Positions 46,101 through 58,867 of a DNA stretch of 64,000 nucleotides are shown here, in pieces. The stretch covers positions 90,335,333-90,399,332 of the forward strand of contig OV884013.1 of assembly GCA_930367205.1 (NCBI GenBank), given 5' to 3'. The notes under the pieces are model-generated. The model did not search any database, was not told the DNA's origin, and worked only from the letters and a program-made list of their open reading frames with translations. Numbering within the stretch: the stretch's first letter is position 1; every line of letters begins with the position of its first letter. The translations under genes and the position numbers were made by a program. Source of the stretch: Acanthosoma haemorrhoidale. Taxonomy: Eukaryota > Arthropoda > Insecta > Hemiptera > Acanthosomatidae.

Positions 46101-49100
46101 CGGAGGGTAGAAAGCTCTAAGCCTGTTAGGTGAGAGGATAAGCCCTGCTGCAGGATGTTCCTCGCGTGACAGCCTGAGCACATAAAACCAAAAGGGATTT
46201 ATGACGTTGTCAGTCAAAGAGGATTACTTTATTAGATATCTAAAATTGTCAAATACAGGCCTCAATCCAAAAAAAAAAAAACGGTCTTTGATATAAATTA
46301 GGATGATCACACAAGTTACTTTATTTTGAAACTGCGTATATTATTATTGCGCATATGCATAAAAAAAATATAACACAACGCGGAAACGGATATTTTAGAA
46401 AAGTGAATTATACTATAGGAAAAGTTACCAAACCTAATAAATCAACAATTCCATAATTTCCGGTAATAAAATATTAATAACGATTTGGGCAGACTTGCTG
46501 TTTGTTCAGATTCTGTTGCCCCATATAGAATATATATAGAGGGTATATAGAGATCACAGGGTTCATACTCTATTGAAGTAACACACGTTTTCAAATTAAT
46601 TGATTTGGTCTGGATTGACTTTATAAAATTTTACGAGTATCAAAACATTCATTAACTAATTAAAAAATATTAATAGCAACGGTTTAAATCTTAAAATCAA
46701 ATGGCACTTTGTTAGTACGATTTTTTCATAAGAAATAAAAAATTAACATAAGAAAATTAGTATAAAATAAAATTTATATATTTATTTTAGAACCGTCAAC
46801 CGTTCGATAGTTTGACTGATTGAATATATTTCTGCTGAAAAAATAAATTACTATTAGAAGGCATGAGCTTTATTCAATTTTTATCGTTTTATTTTTCAAA
46901 GCTGTAGAATATGAAAGATTATAGGTTTACTTCGTTTAAGAGCCTTCATAAATTAGGATCCCTTTGCCCTGCAGAAACCCTTATCACCGGTACCTTTCCG
47001 CTTGATCCTTATTCGCCGCATCTTTGATTAGTTAGGGTTAAGATTCTCTAAGAAGTTGGCTACGGTCTGAAATCATATTTAATTCCTAAAAAATAACTTG
47101 TCTGTAATGAGAGTACGATTTTAATCGTTAATAGTGTATTAATTAAAGCAATATCAGGAATAATAAAACCCAGCAGATTCCACGTTACCAATAATCATGT
47201 GTTAAAAATTGAAAAATTCACATTTCATCGCCATTAAAAGAGTTTACTCTCACCCCATTGAGATTACTGTATTAGTATCATATCCATACCCAAAAGTGGT
47301 AGTGGGGGGGGGGATCTTTCCAATCCTTTACTATGTCTCCGTAACAGGAGAGGTGGCAGCTTTGCAGGTGAATTTGAGGGATCCCTAGGCTATGTCCGTA
47401 TGTCTTCATATACATTGAATGAATATATACTTCAAATACCCTTATGAATGAGAGACTGAATGGAGGTGTAAATGGGGTCACGTACCACAGTTATCTATTG
47501 GCGCCTTATGGCAGATTGCAATTTTCATCAAATAAATGTGTATAAAAAAAAGTGGGCTATAAGTTTGTATCCAATAAGTAAGTACACATGCTATGACATT
47601 TTACTAATGCTGAAATATCACGATTTTTCTCTACTACGATTTACAAGAGATATATGTTAACCACAAGGAAAATGTATCATATTTACTAAGAGCTTCTTTG
47701 GCTTTAACTTTAATAAGAATAAGATTGGTCGGTAACATATAAAAATATTTGCATTCGGATATTTAGGATGATAACGAATTAAGTGATACTCTATCAATAT
47801 AAATCTTTATGTAACTACACGCTAGATACAGAAAAAATAATAGATTTAACGAGACATGCGTTTCTGAACCCGTCAAGATTTGGTACGCATACATAATGAG
47901 GGTAAAACCTTTACTAAATAAACATCAAAAAAGGCGAAAATGTTTCAATAAAGCAGTTACGAGATGAGATGCTATGCGTACAGTATTATTAAACAAAATA
48001 CAAACAAAAGTCAAATATTAACTATTATCCAAGCTTAATTATCCACATTTCCTTAAAACGTTTAAAAATATTATATTTCTCTTGATGTGGAGAAAAGAGC
48101 TAATAAAAAAAAACAATATTATCAATTAAACATAACATGTTGGTTTATTTTTGGTGTTTCAAGTTTAAAAGAGGTTTATTGTGTACTCCCGATACGCAGT
48201 ATTTTTTGGTATTTAGAAGAGATTTTATTGAAATTTGTTTCAGTTTGAGTCCGGACTAAAAGTAGTTATTAATTCTTCTTTCATTCGCTCAGTTGCCTGA
48301 TGATAGGATAATTTGCTTGTAGAAGGTGTGTTTGTGTTTGAGACTTCAATGACAATCTTTAAAAACTAAGAGAATATCAATTTTATTAACAATGACTGTT
48401 TTCTGAAGAAAAAAATCGTTTTAGACCTACTATATATTTATTTTAGGAATATTTATTGTTGCTTGTAAATCTTTTAATACTTAAAATATTTCACACACTC
48501 CAGCATTCTTGAAGTATTTAAAATATATTACATGTATACATATAAGTACAAAGAGTCATCATATGTGCGAATGTTTTCTCCTCGAAAAAAGGAATCAAAC
48601 AGGATTGTAGTGATCAACCTGCTGCAGCTACGTTACAGCTAAATATTAGCAGTGCAGACTGAGGGAGAGTAACAAACCCTCTGGACAAAACTATGGACTA
48701 CAGCAAATTGTCAAAATATAAATATATGCATATATTATTTGGAACAATCAGATTTGAATCGGCATAGGTGTTTGCATGTTTGCTGCAATGTTGGCATTGC
48801 TTCGTGTCCCTTGGCCAGACCCAGCTGAGACATTTCCCGGATTGGTAGCACAATAGTGTCTCGGACTTTTCCCATTCCTCTCCAGCTCAATCCCCTTTTC
48901 TCCTTTATCATGTTCGTGACTGGAATAATCTCAGTCAATATTGATTTCAGACACAATTTTGAGTTACATTAAAAAATTGTATTTCAACTTAGTGGAAACT
49001 CCTAAGGAATGCGTGCCTCCACGTGGTACCGCTGGATAACTCTACTCCCGATAAAAGGCTAAGGATAGAGGAACTAAAACGAAGCCCTCTAGGGCTAACT

Positions 49101-49570
49101 ACCCTAGTTGTACTTTATCGGGGTAACCCGACCCAAAACTAATTTTTAACAATATCATGAAAGGAGCTTTACACGGTAACCAAAAGTAATGATATTCGCG
49201 TGGTCTTTAACGCCTTTTCATGACAAAACAAACAAAAAAAAAAACTTAGTGGTTTGTTAAAATTAATGTTTTCAATAATTACCAATCATTTCATCAAATG
49301 AGAAAAGGGGATTCTTAGACAAGACCATTTATTGGACCTTATTAGTTATTTTCCAAAATTCATAATGATACCTCAATTGAGTATCGCTCAATGTTATTTC
49401 TTTACTTTCTACATCCTTTTTTTTCCCCATAACCAATGATAATTATAGAGTCATCCAAGTTCTTTTATATGAGTTTTATATTACTCATATAACATTAATG
49501 TAATCGACTTCATATAGTGTAACTTGGAAAAATCCATAATTAACATCTACAAGTAGTCATAATCAATGTA
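43151..49570. other. AT-rich non-coding sequence
   Basis: A GC-richer patch at 44385-44530 is open on both strands, and another at 48740-48950 is open for 73 codons on the minus strand; neither has a recognised domain. The rest shows no gene, tRNA or repeat I can support. Confidence 0.35.
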
Positions 49571-49613
49571 AATAAACCTGCCTATCAAAAAAAAAAAAAA
49601 AAAAAAAAAAAAA
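49571..49613 (+). repeat. AATAAA plus poly(A) tail of a retroposed transcript
   Basis: AATAAA at 49571-49576 is followed 10 bases later by 27 A residues (49587-49613). This is the 3' end signature of a reverse-transcribed polyadenylated RNA on the plus strand. The body upstream is not recognisable, so it may be an old LINE, SINE or processed pseudogene. Confidence 0.5.
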
Positions 49614-49812
49614 TGAAGGTCTTTCATCTAGAATGACGTTGCACAAGATACTCCAACCCCAAGACATTGTGCGGAAACGTATGTTGTATATCCCTGTGTT
49701 TTTAAATTGGCAAACAAATCTAATTCTAGATATTGATTTATGTTAAAATGTAAAAAATATGTTTTTTATTAAAAGATATTACTATATATGATGTCAATCA
49801 CGCCAATATACA

Positions 49813-50240
49813 TGTCAGGTCGTCACGAGGGGGTCCTAGTTGACCTAACCTTGATAGCGTAGAAAGAGTGGATTGGTAGGTTGTTCGGTGACGGGTCCTA
49901 TTACGTAAATATTCGACTCTATTTCTGAAAGGTGTTTCAGAACGTAGACTATGTTTGAGAGAAGATGTACAGGCTAGGTTGCTAGATAGATTACGTAGTC
50001 TTGGAATGTCCAGGAGTTAACTATCGGTATCTAAGGGCAGGCGAAAATCGCCCATATCCCAAAGGCGAGTTTGACCAGGAAAGAGGCGGACTATACCGCC
50101 GGAGGAAACACTACTTAGATAGTTTGTTGGGCCCCAGAAGTCGTCGTTGGCATGGAAAGAGCCCCTTACTAGGATTTGCTAGTTTTAGTGGTGCAAAGCC
50201 AGTTAAGTACAGACTAAGTTGTATGAGTTTGTACGGTGGT
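49813..50240 (-). repeat. Diverged relative of the solo LTR family (copy 2)
   Basis: The segment TATCTAAGGGCAGGCGAAAA...CCCAAAGGCGAGT and the following GGAGGAAACACT block match 52450-52545, and the part before it resembles the same family. The outer ends are uncertain; a TGTC at 49813 may be the right terminus. An incidental 82-codon frame lies inside. Confidence 0.55.
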
Positions 50241-52234
50241 TATTTTTAAGGTATAATTAAATTATGTTATATTTAAAGAAATATTTTCGCATTAATAAAT
50301 ATATTTTATAATTTTTATATGAATATCTTTATCTAATTAAATTAGATGTTCACAGCAACGCTCACGTTTTGAGATTTAAAGTAATCGCATAAATATTTGC
50401 TATGAGGTGAACCTGTACACTAACAGCTGGGCTGCATTCACGGACAGGTCGCTAACTTGAACTTGATCAACGAGGTGGGTGACAGTAAGTTCTTAGTTAC
50501 ACCACTAACGGAATGGTTTTCATTGATTTTACGATAGATTTTTTGTATTGATCTGTTTAATATTCTACCATTAGCTTGCTCAATGTTAACAAGTAACTGT
50601 TTTAGTAAAATAAAGATTGATAGAATAATAACGAGTTACGTTTGATGTTGAGTCAGTTACCAGTTTGCTGCCTGGAAAGATTCACAGCTCGACTTGTTCC
50701 AAATATATTAAAATGAAAGAACTTCCTTTAAATATTTTACAATCATGATGTGCTTCATGATTGATTGATTCATAGAACAGTTACTTTGCCTTACATATAC
50801 GTAATTTTTTTCCATCGATCGAGAACTAAATCGTCTATTTAAAAAAACTACTCATATACCCTAGTATAAAGCATGAGACGAAAAAATATCGTGTAAAAAA
50901 CTAATTGGTACGTTAAATTAATGGTCTCGGTCCCCATAATATCACTATACACTGAGAGCTAGAATATTCTGGACAGTTGTTTAAATACCGATTTTATGCA
51001 GAGACATGGCAAAATTTTTGGCTTTGTATCACTCTCCCTAAAATATTTAGTTATCTTGAATATCATACATCAGTATCAATTATATAACACTTATTTACTG
51101 TGTCTTAAAATATGCGTTTAAAATGTTGGATTCAATATTTAGAAAAGGTGAAACACAGACAAATGGCAAATCTATACTTGACATTGTCCGATACCACTAA
51201 AATTTAATTTTGGCATGGGAGTTTCCAAATCTACTTTATTACTTTACATACTTAGGCTGAGAATTGAATCTGCAAATTATTCATTAATTAGCAATGTGTC
51301 AGAGAAAATTTGCACTCAGCTGACTAAAATCCAGCTCCTGCTACATTTTTAGCTCATAGCTTAGGCCTTTTCACCAACATTCATTTCAGCGTGATTTCAA
51401 AAAAATAATAGTTAGCTAGTAGTATCTGTAATCACGCAACGCACAAAAATTTTACTGAAATAATGAATTTTTTTCTAAGTAACTCCTAAATAAAATACGT
51501 TTATCAAAAACTTTTCAAAAAATTAATATCTTGCATATACTCGTATGTACAGTGTGTGTTGTATTTCTATATCAACCTGCGATTCAAACCAGGTTGACTT
51601 ACTTTAATAACGTCAGGAGAAAATCCTCTGAAGTGGATTCTAAATCAAGTTCCTCTACTGGCTGGAGTCCAGACGTCTGTGCAGCACCCTGGGGGAGAGT
51701 TGTTCCCTAAATACCTGGAACGATGTTCCATGAAAGTAAGTTTTCTGTGGCTGTACAAAATTTATAAGCGAAGTATTTCACAATTCTCTATACCAACACA
51801 GGCTATCATTCAAAGCATAATTTTATTAATTTGCGCAAAATTTTCTTCCGAAGTTTGAAGATGTTAATTATTCTCCAATCCAGTAATTTTATTCTTTGTG
51901 CTTCGTTGGTTGAATATTTTAAGTGATTGGGTGTTTTTATGCTGTTGATATAACTTAATAATAGATTGGGAGTAAAACGATCTTTATAATAATTTAAACT
52001 TGAATATTTATATGACCAAAAAGCTTCTTACAATGAAGAGGCAGTTCAAGATCATAATTCCAAATTTTCTATATAAGTTTTGCCGGCATAGTCTACTGAT
52101 ATCTACTTATTTGAGCTACAAAAACCGTTCGTTATAAATTAAATTCCCAAAAGAGAGGACAAATTATGGCTAACCGACTTTCGGTTAATCTTAAGAAAAT
52201 AATCTTGACGCCTTTTAAAATTTTAAAACAACCC
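50241..52234. other. AT-rich non-coding sequence
   Basis: Nothing was recognised. Confidence 0.45.
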
Positions 52235-52965
52235 TGTCGCTTCGTCAGGAGGAGGGTGCCTAGTTACCCTAGCCCTGGTGACGAAGTGAGGGTTGATTAA
52301 GTTTTATGACCTGGACTATCGTTTTATGACGGTCTTACTATCTGACTCCATATTTGATAGGTATGTGCCCCGACAATGCACTATGTTCAGGAGAAGAGGT
52401 ATATGGTAGGTAGTTGGTGCGGTCTTTGAATGACCACGAATTCAAACTTGGTATCTGAGGGTAGGTGAAAACCGTCCGGATCCCAAAGGCGAGTGTGAAC
52501 CGGAGAGAGGCAGACTGGATCGCCATAGGAAACACTGCTTGGTAATTTTGCAGGGCCACGACAACCGTTGTCCGCTAGGGAGTGGTCTCTCCCAAGGAGG
52601 GTCTGACAACGCCGAACTAAAACGTAGCGAGGTGAGGAGAGAGAGATAGAGAGGTTTTTCATAAATAAGAAGGCCAAGTTTGAACATCAGCGCAGCCACA
52701 AGCCATCAGTCAGCAAATCGACAAGAGAATGAATTACAGGCCCAAACCGCCGGTCTTAAATACCCAGTTGGCTTCGTCAGTAGCCAATCACCTTCGGTTT
52801 TATTGTACCCAACGCCAGTTGAGTATGTGGTGGCCTTTGTTCTCTCACACCTGACCCGGGTAAGGGTCTCCGGCCCTCTTGAATGGTGGTTTGGGTCGTT
52901 TAGTACCTGCTACGGATATAATACAGTATAGGGTGATTTATCTTATGTAGTTAGCGGTCGCTACA
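52235..52965 (-). repeat. LTR (copy 3), probably the 3' LTR of the gypsy fragment to its right
   Basis: 731 bp, TG...CA in both directions; read on the minus strand it begins TGTAGCGACCGCTAAC. It matches copy 1 at both ends, and carries an inner block (about 52450-52640) shared with the copies at 49.8 and 63.0 kb but absent from copy 1 and from the one at 58.0 kb. Orientation and position about 440 bp after the integrase end fit a 3' LTR of the minus-strand gypsy at 53400-55030. No clean polypurine tract is visible. Confidence 0.7.
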
Positions 52966-53399
52966 AACCCACTAAATGTTGAGCTACACAACGAGTAACA
53001 ACAAAATGTGCAGGAGTTTTCGTCACTTAAAAAGTGAATTCTTATTTTAGCTACAAAAGCATTGTTTAAAAGTTTGTATTCAATATTTATCTATAAACAA
53101 AAGCTGCTATTGATAAGGAAGATTTGTAGCAAGCGTTTTTATAGAGTTACTAGGGCATTTCGCGCCCTTCTTGTTTGCATCAGTTTATTTAATTTCATTT
53201 CTATGTTTTCCTCTGTCCTGCTGTCTGTAATTTCTCAAAATAATCTTAAGAGTGTACCCAATCTATGAATCAATTGTAATTTATATTTCTTTGTCAGAAA
53301 TGACAACCAATTTGAACGATTTTGCATCTGTGTGGTTAAAATAAGAGTCAATTCAACATTACTAAAAACACACTTATATCGTCTCACATGAGATCGTGG

Positions 53400-55030
53400 T
53401 GATTTTTTTATTGGCCAATGTAAACCAAAATTATCCGGGAGGCGTAAGGGTTTTTTGTATGTTCGCTCGGCGACGCTGCACCCCAGGTCCTTCTTGATCA
53501 CACTTCGCAGGCCGAGCAGGACTACTGGGAGACTTTGGGTCCACTGACGGTGTTGTGAATGGGCGGTTAGTGCACCTTTAAGCGAGCGGTGCCAGCGTTC
53601 AATTCGGCCGTTTGACTGTGGATTTTAGGCGATGGTCCGAACTCTTGATACCCAGGAGTCGAGTAAGTCTTGTAAATAGGCCAGATACAGATAAACTGAC
53701 GGCCTTGGTCGGTCGTTATTCGTAGTGGTGTGCCGAATCTAATGACCCAGCCACTAAAGAAGGCGTTGGCTACGGTGGTAGCTTCCATGTTGCCAAATGG
53801 AGTTGGTTCAGAGCATCCAGTGGCTCGGTCAATCATGGTGAGGATGTATCGCTTTCCTTCTGATGTTGGCAGTGGCCCTACGAGATCGATATGTACGTGT
53901 TCGAACCTTCCCGCGTCCGCAAATTTCCCTAGAGGGGTTATGATGTGACGGTTGACTTTTGAGGTCTGGCATGCTATACAACATCGTGCCCTTCGAGCCA
54001 CGTTGGCACCCGGCCAAAAAAAACCTTTGTCTCGTCATTTTCGACTTGTTCTTACTCCTGGATGACTCGGGCTGTGCAGCTGGTCGAAGGTGGATCTTCG
54101 AAAGTCCGAAGGTAAGTAAGGCCTTGGCTCCCCTAAGTGAGGTCTCACAAATGAGTACTTTTGAAAATTTTCTGGGACACAGACGGCTTCTATGCGTGAG
54201 AGGGCATCTGCCACGACGTTGTCCTCACCCTTACAATACCGTATATCTTTCGTGAATCGGGCTATGTAATTCAGGTATCGCATACGCCGTGGGCCAGAAG
54301 TGTCACTTTGCATGGCGTGTGTGAGCGGCTTGTGGTTATATGATAACATCCCGCGCTTTGAGAAGCTGTCAAAAATATTTTATTGCTTCGTAGATAGCTA
54401 ATAGCTCTCTATCGAAGGTGCTGTATTTCGACTGAGCAGTGTTGAAAGCGCGGCTGAAGAAGCCGATGGGTCGCAGCGCTTCACCTTCCATCTGTTGTAG
54501 TGCTGCACCTATAACTGTGACACTAACGTTAGTGGCTAGGATGAGCTGCCCGTCTGTTGATGGATGAGCGAGATGGGGGGCGTTTGCCAGAGTCCTGCAG
54601 GTTTCCTCGATCGAAGCGCTAGCAGCTTCTTCGGTCCAGTTGATGATGGTTCAGTATTTTTTCTTGGCCCCTTGTAGGTAGGCGTTAAGTACGCTCTGGT
54701 GCTCAGCTGCGTTGGGTAAGCATCTGCTGTAAAAGTTGACCATTCCAAGCAAACGTCTAAGGTCTCCTATCGTAGTAGGTCGGGGGTAATCTATGATTGC
54801 TTGTACTTTAGCTGGCGATGGAACGATGCCCTGAGGTGAGACATGGTACCTTAGGAATCGTATTTGTAGGCCGGCGTATTTGTTGTCGGGTGATATGCTT
54901 GATATCATGGAGAGCGTAGCGACGTGTGTTCTTCCCGTGGTACGACGACCAGTAATGCCATCGTTCAGCTGGCGGAGCTGAAGATCTACCAGTAGGTGCT
55001 AATGGGCAAGGAAGTTGGCACCTAGGATGG
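53400..55030 (-). mobile_element. Gypsy internal fragment with the RT palm deleted
   Basis: On the minus strand the piece holds the end of protease (MAPILGANFLAH...LLVDLQLRQLND, about 55035-54970), jumps straight to the RT thumb (FLRYHVSPQGIVPSPAKVQA...RRLLGMVNFYSRCLP, 54870-54710), then RNase H (CKGEDNVVADALSR, about 54235-54195) and integrase. Fingers and palm with the YxDD motif are lost. Stops and frame changes occur throughout. The right border at about 55035 is abrupt, passing into AT-rich DNA. Confidence 0.82.
53430..54001 (-). pseudogene. Gypsy integrase core, frameshifted
   Basis: HVHIDLVGPLP and RITTDQGRQF give the first two catalytic Asp (about 53895 and 53712). The third residue, Glu in GRIERWHRSLK (about 53600-53570), is present but in another frame. 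The downstream LLGLRSVIKKDLGCSVAERTY block (about 53515-53455) is typical of the family. All three catalytic residues survive, yet the frame does not. Confidence 0.8.
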
Positions 55031-55035
55031 GTGCC

Positions 55036-56730
55036 ATTTCACAAAATTCAAACAAATGTTTTGGCTTATTTTACACAAAATATCATGTATTATTATTTTG
55101 TAAATAGTTTTGTACAAGTAAAAATGTTATACATAATGTTTTAGTAATCATAACGGAGATTTGCCATTGAGGTGGGATGTAATTAGTTAAATTGTTTTCG
55201 GAAAACGGTCCTGATGCCTAAAAAATATAATCACGCTCCGTAAGCTATGAATTAAAAATTTTAATTTTAAAAAAATGTTTAAGTTAGGTTCTTTAAATTT
55301 CAAACATACACTTCAATTTTAATGTTTTCAACTCCTAGATCTGCTAGATGTTATGTAGATGTCCATTTCAATACATATTTGAGTTGAATCATGTAAATAT
55401 TCAATTTGATTTTATCTTAACCTACATTTTTGTGCTCACATGGCAAAATGTGATATCACTTTTCCTAACTGAAAGATTTTTTCAGATTCCAAAATCTATA
55501 AGTACCATAGTGTTATAAGAAATCACTCTGGAATGGAAAAAATATCTTTTCTAGAAAAAGTTACTCCTAACATTTTCCCATCTGACCACAGATTTTGTAT
55601 CTTATAACCACCGGATGATTATTTTGACAACGTTTTTGTCCTACTGGAATAAAATAATCTGTTAGCGTGCAAACATTTCAAGTCTCAAAATGTTTATAAT
55701 TTTTCATGCTTTTATTTATTTCGACATAACATTTGAACTTTTACCATACTGATTAGTTTTCAGTTAAGAACTGTTCGTATTGTTACGAACGTACCTGGAT
55801 TCACAGTTTACTTGCCCCATGGCTGTTGGTTAATATTACTACATTAGCTTCCAACAGGTGCTTCATTGGTCTAGTACTGTAGATTATGCTGTTATCCCTT
55901 TGCCCCTTCAGTAACACCTGTTGATAACCGAGACCAGGCTCGGTTCATCTTATCGTCAAATTAGCCGCGCAAGAGAGCTATGTAGAAATGTTATTGTTAA
56001 TTTCGTGTAATATCACCTCTAATTGACCCTAATGTTAGTTTTATTTCGTTAACTATCTTTATAAAATTATTAAATATGCCTTTATGTGGGATAGGAAATC
56101 ACCTAGCTGATGAATCTTGTGGCGGAAACCTGCTTCCCAAATTTGTGTCGCAGCCTCGTTATGAAATCTCGATTTAGAGAAATCAGTGCCTTTTCCAGAT
56201 ACCAGCTTTAGTCTTTTGCCTGCATAAGTCTCGAGGCAGATGGGAATGGCTCTACTGTTATGCTTCCTAACTTTTATTACACCAGTCCAATCTAGTGTTA
56301 TTCATAGCGGGCTTAGTTCTGGAATAAGATTTGAAAAACAAATAAATAAAAAGTGACTGCTTTATTATTAAAAAGTATGTCTTTCTGAGTCTAAGCTCTT
56401 TAATAGCAGCAGTTAAAAGATTTAATTGGCGAGAAATTAAAAAGGTATATCCCAAAACAAGTCGAAATATTAAATTAAAATAAATGAAAATAAGTAAAAA
56501 AAAATGTATCGAACTTATATGGCTTCTCAAAATTTTACCAACAAGGTATACTAACAAAGTATTTAGGGTTTTCATTTATGATTTTTACTTTAATTTTGTC
56601 TTGCTAGAAACTTTTTTTATAATCAGCCACACATTATTATTATTAATATCATTACAGCATTCAAACAGTAATCCTTTTTGTCTCAATAGTCAATTTAGTT
56701 AATATTTATATGAAATACGCTCAAATAAAT
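55036..56730. other. AT-rich non-coding sequence
   Basis: No gene was recognised. A slightly GC-richer zone at 55790-56000 has no open frame of note. Confidence 0.45.
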
Positions 56731-56970
56731 TGTAATTGTCAGAACAGATTTGTCAGATTACTTCAATGACTAGCTCCTGTTTTTTTGTTATTCTTTGTTA
56801 CTGTATGAACGAGCGAGTGAATGGAAATAATAAATATGTTATGAATGAGAACATTTATCTCAATTACTTATTGCCCAATAAGGCAGATTGCAATTTTATC
56901 ACAATAAAGAAGTTTCTATTTTATACCTTGTTCGTTTTTTTCTTTCGTCCAATAACAGGTGACTACAACA
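56731..56970 (+). repeat. LTR-like relic, plus orientation
   Basis: From 56798 to 56970 it matches the reverse complement of about 61530-61343 (shared blocks TGTATGAACGAGCGAGTGAATG, ATTACTTATTGCC and AAGGCAGATTG, then a CAATAAAG signal). It ends CTACAACA and is followed by ATTGACGCCC, which resembles a decayed lysine-type primer-binding site. This reads as the 5' LTR of a lost element. The left boundary is a guess. Confidence 0.5.
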
Positions 56971-57981
56971 ATTGACGCCCATGATTTGACAATAAACAAG
57001 AATCGCTTTCTACGAGCCATCCGCCATCGCTGGAAGCAATCTTTGATTGAGTGGTTTAATTGAGTGAGTACGAGTGCTTAATTACCCACGTAGTGCTCAG
57101 GAACAGTGAATGGTGGCCGGATTAAACGGTTCATGGTCTATTAACTTCTTATGAGTCCGTTATTTATGGGCTTCAGATTGCTCCATTGGTCACCATTTTG
57201 GATATATATATACCAGAAGTAAATCCCTGCTTCTTTTGAAATTTCAATAAACAGTTTTACGATTTATACACATGTATATAATGTAGCTAATCATTTATTT
57301 GGATCTTTAAAATAATTTATGTTTTGATTGAAACTCCAATTTTAACATCTATTAAAAACGGAGATATTTCTATGCAATAATAACCATAGTCAATTTTTGT
57401 TGTAAGAATAATTATAATATCAATTTATTTTTCAAGGATAATTTTTGAGAACAGATAATTAAATAATACAAAATGTGACTGGGCACACTATAATACTTAT
57501 TAGAAAATGCTTCTTTTTTTTTTCTTGTATGAGGGATAAATAATGTTACGTTTCACTGCATGCTTGTAACCTCATGAGAAAGAGGTTAAATCACTCTCTT
57601 GTTAAATAAATCTAAGTGTGTTTAGTAAAGCCTGGAAGACTTTTAAAAGACCTGTGATATTGGATTACTGCCCCATCTCCTTTGGATAGAAAATTATCTC
57701 TTTACTGTAATTTCCCTTTTTATAACACATACATTTTGATAACCTCAAATTTTGGTTCGAATAATATTATACAGTTTTATGAATTATTTTCTTCAAATAT
57801 TATTTTTTTACACTAAAGCATTTCACAAAAACTAAGAATTGAAATTGGCAAAAATAGGTTTTAGTTTTTAAGTCTATATTCTGTGTGATTTGAGGAATAT
57901 CTTGGGGAAAGTATTTGTTTTTTTAACATGTTTAAATTAAAGTCGCCTCAATGAAGCGGTTATTTTTAACCATATAAATAT
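56971..57981. other. Possible retroelement leader, then AT-rich sequence
   Basis: The first 250 bp are richer in G+C and may be leader sequence of the element whose LTR-like relic precedes it. The rest shows nothing. Confidence 0.3.
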
Positions 57982-58867
57982 TGTCGGGTTGCCACTTGGA
58001 GAGTGCCTAATCACTCTAGCTCTGGTGACAAGTGCGGATTGAAGTAGTTTATAACATGGACCATTGTTCCATGTCGACGTTAATATCTGACTCCATTTAT
58101 GATAGGTATGTGTCCCGACAATACACTATGTTCAAGAGAAGAGGTACAGAGGTTTCATAAAGAATAAGACCAGTTTTCAGAGTTCTGGCGGGAGACCGGC
58201 AGCATCACAGGTACAAGTTGGCAGAGGGTCTGCAAGGAGGCTGAAAGGCAAGGTGCCAGACGCAGAGGCGCTGAGGAGAGAGTGGGTGACGAGGAGTCTA
58301 ATAGACTAACTTCCAGGCCCAAGCGGCCCTGGCGTAAAGCAACACTTAGTAACTGCGGATGAAGAGAGATAAAGAGTAGAAGTCGTAGAAGAAGTAGAGT
58401 TCACGGGCCAGTGGCCCGGGCGTAATGCATCCGAGTGAAAGCGGAAAGACTGAGTGGGATTTCGGGCTAGATGCCCCTGGATTAAATAGTATTTTCCCCC
58501 TCCTGACGAAAGGTGGAGTCGGTCTGAAAGGGGTATGATTATGATGGCACACCTGCACCTCTGTCACAAGGCGCGTGACCGGAGACAAGGGTTACTTAGT
58601 TTACAACTGTTTATGGCATACCAGGGACTCACCCATTTAGGTTTCTGACCACCAATAGACGACGATTGGTCTAACAGGGTCTGTTTTATTACGGCCCTGT
58701 TAGTGGCTTTTAGGCTAGTGTACCTGCTGCTACCTGACTTGTTTTACGACTGCCGGCCCCCTGCGTTTATTGATAGACTTACACCACGATTTACATCTAA
58801 TTAGAATACATTATATATGCACCAGATTATAGGGTGATTTAACACTTATGTAGTTAGCGGTCGCGGT
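57982..58867 (-). mobile_element. Solo LTR of the same gypsy-type family (copy 4)
   Basis: It starts TGTCGGGTTGCCACT and matches copy 1 (reverse complement) at both ends, through the CTGGTGACAAG, CCGACAATACAC and GGGTGATTTAACACTTATG blocks. The right end has lost the CTACA terminus. Flanks AATAT and GATAT may be a worn target duplication. The middle differs in length from copies 1 and 3. Confidence 0.75.

Noticed and set aside
48735..48956. 73-codon minus frame in a GC-richer patch
   Set aside because: No recognised domain and no convincing splice borders, so it is not called a gene.
52338..52699. Three overlapping minus frames of 73-96 codons
   Set aside because: They lie inside a non-coding LTR and are not kept in its other copies.
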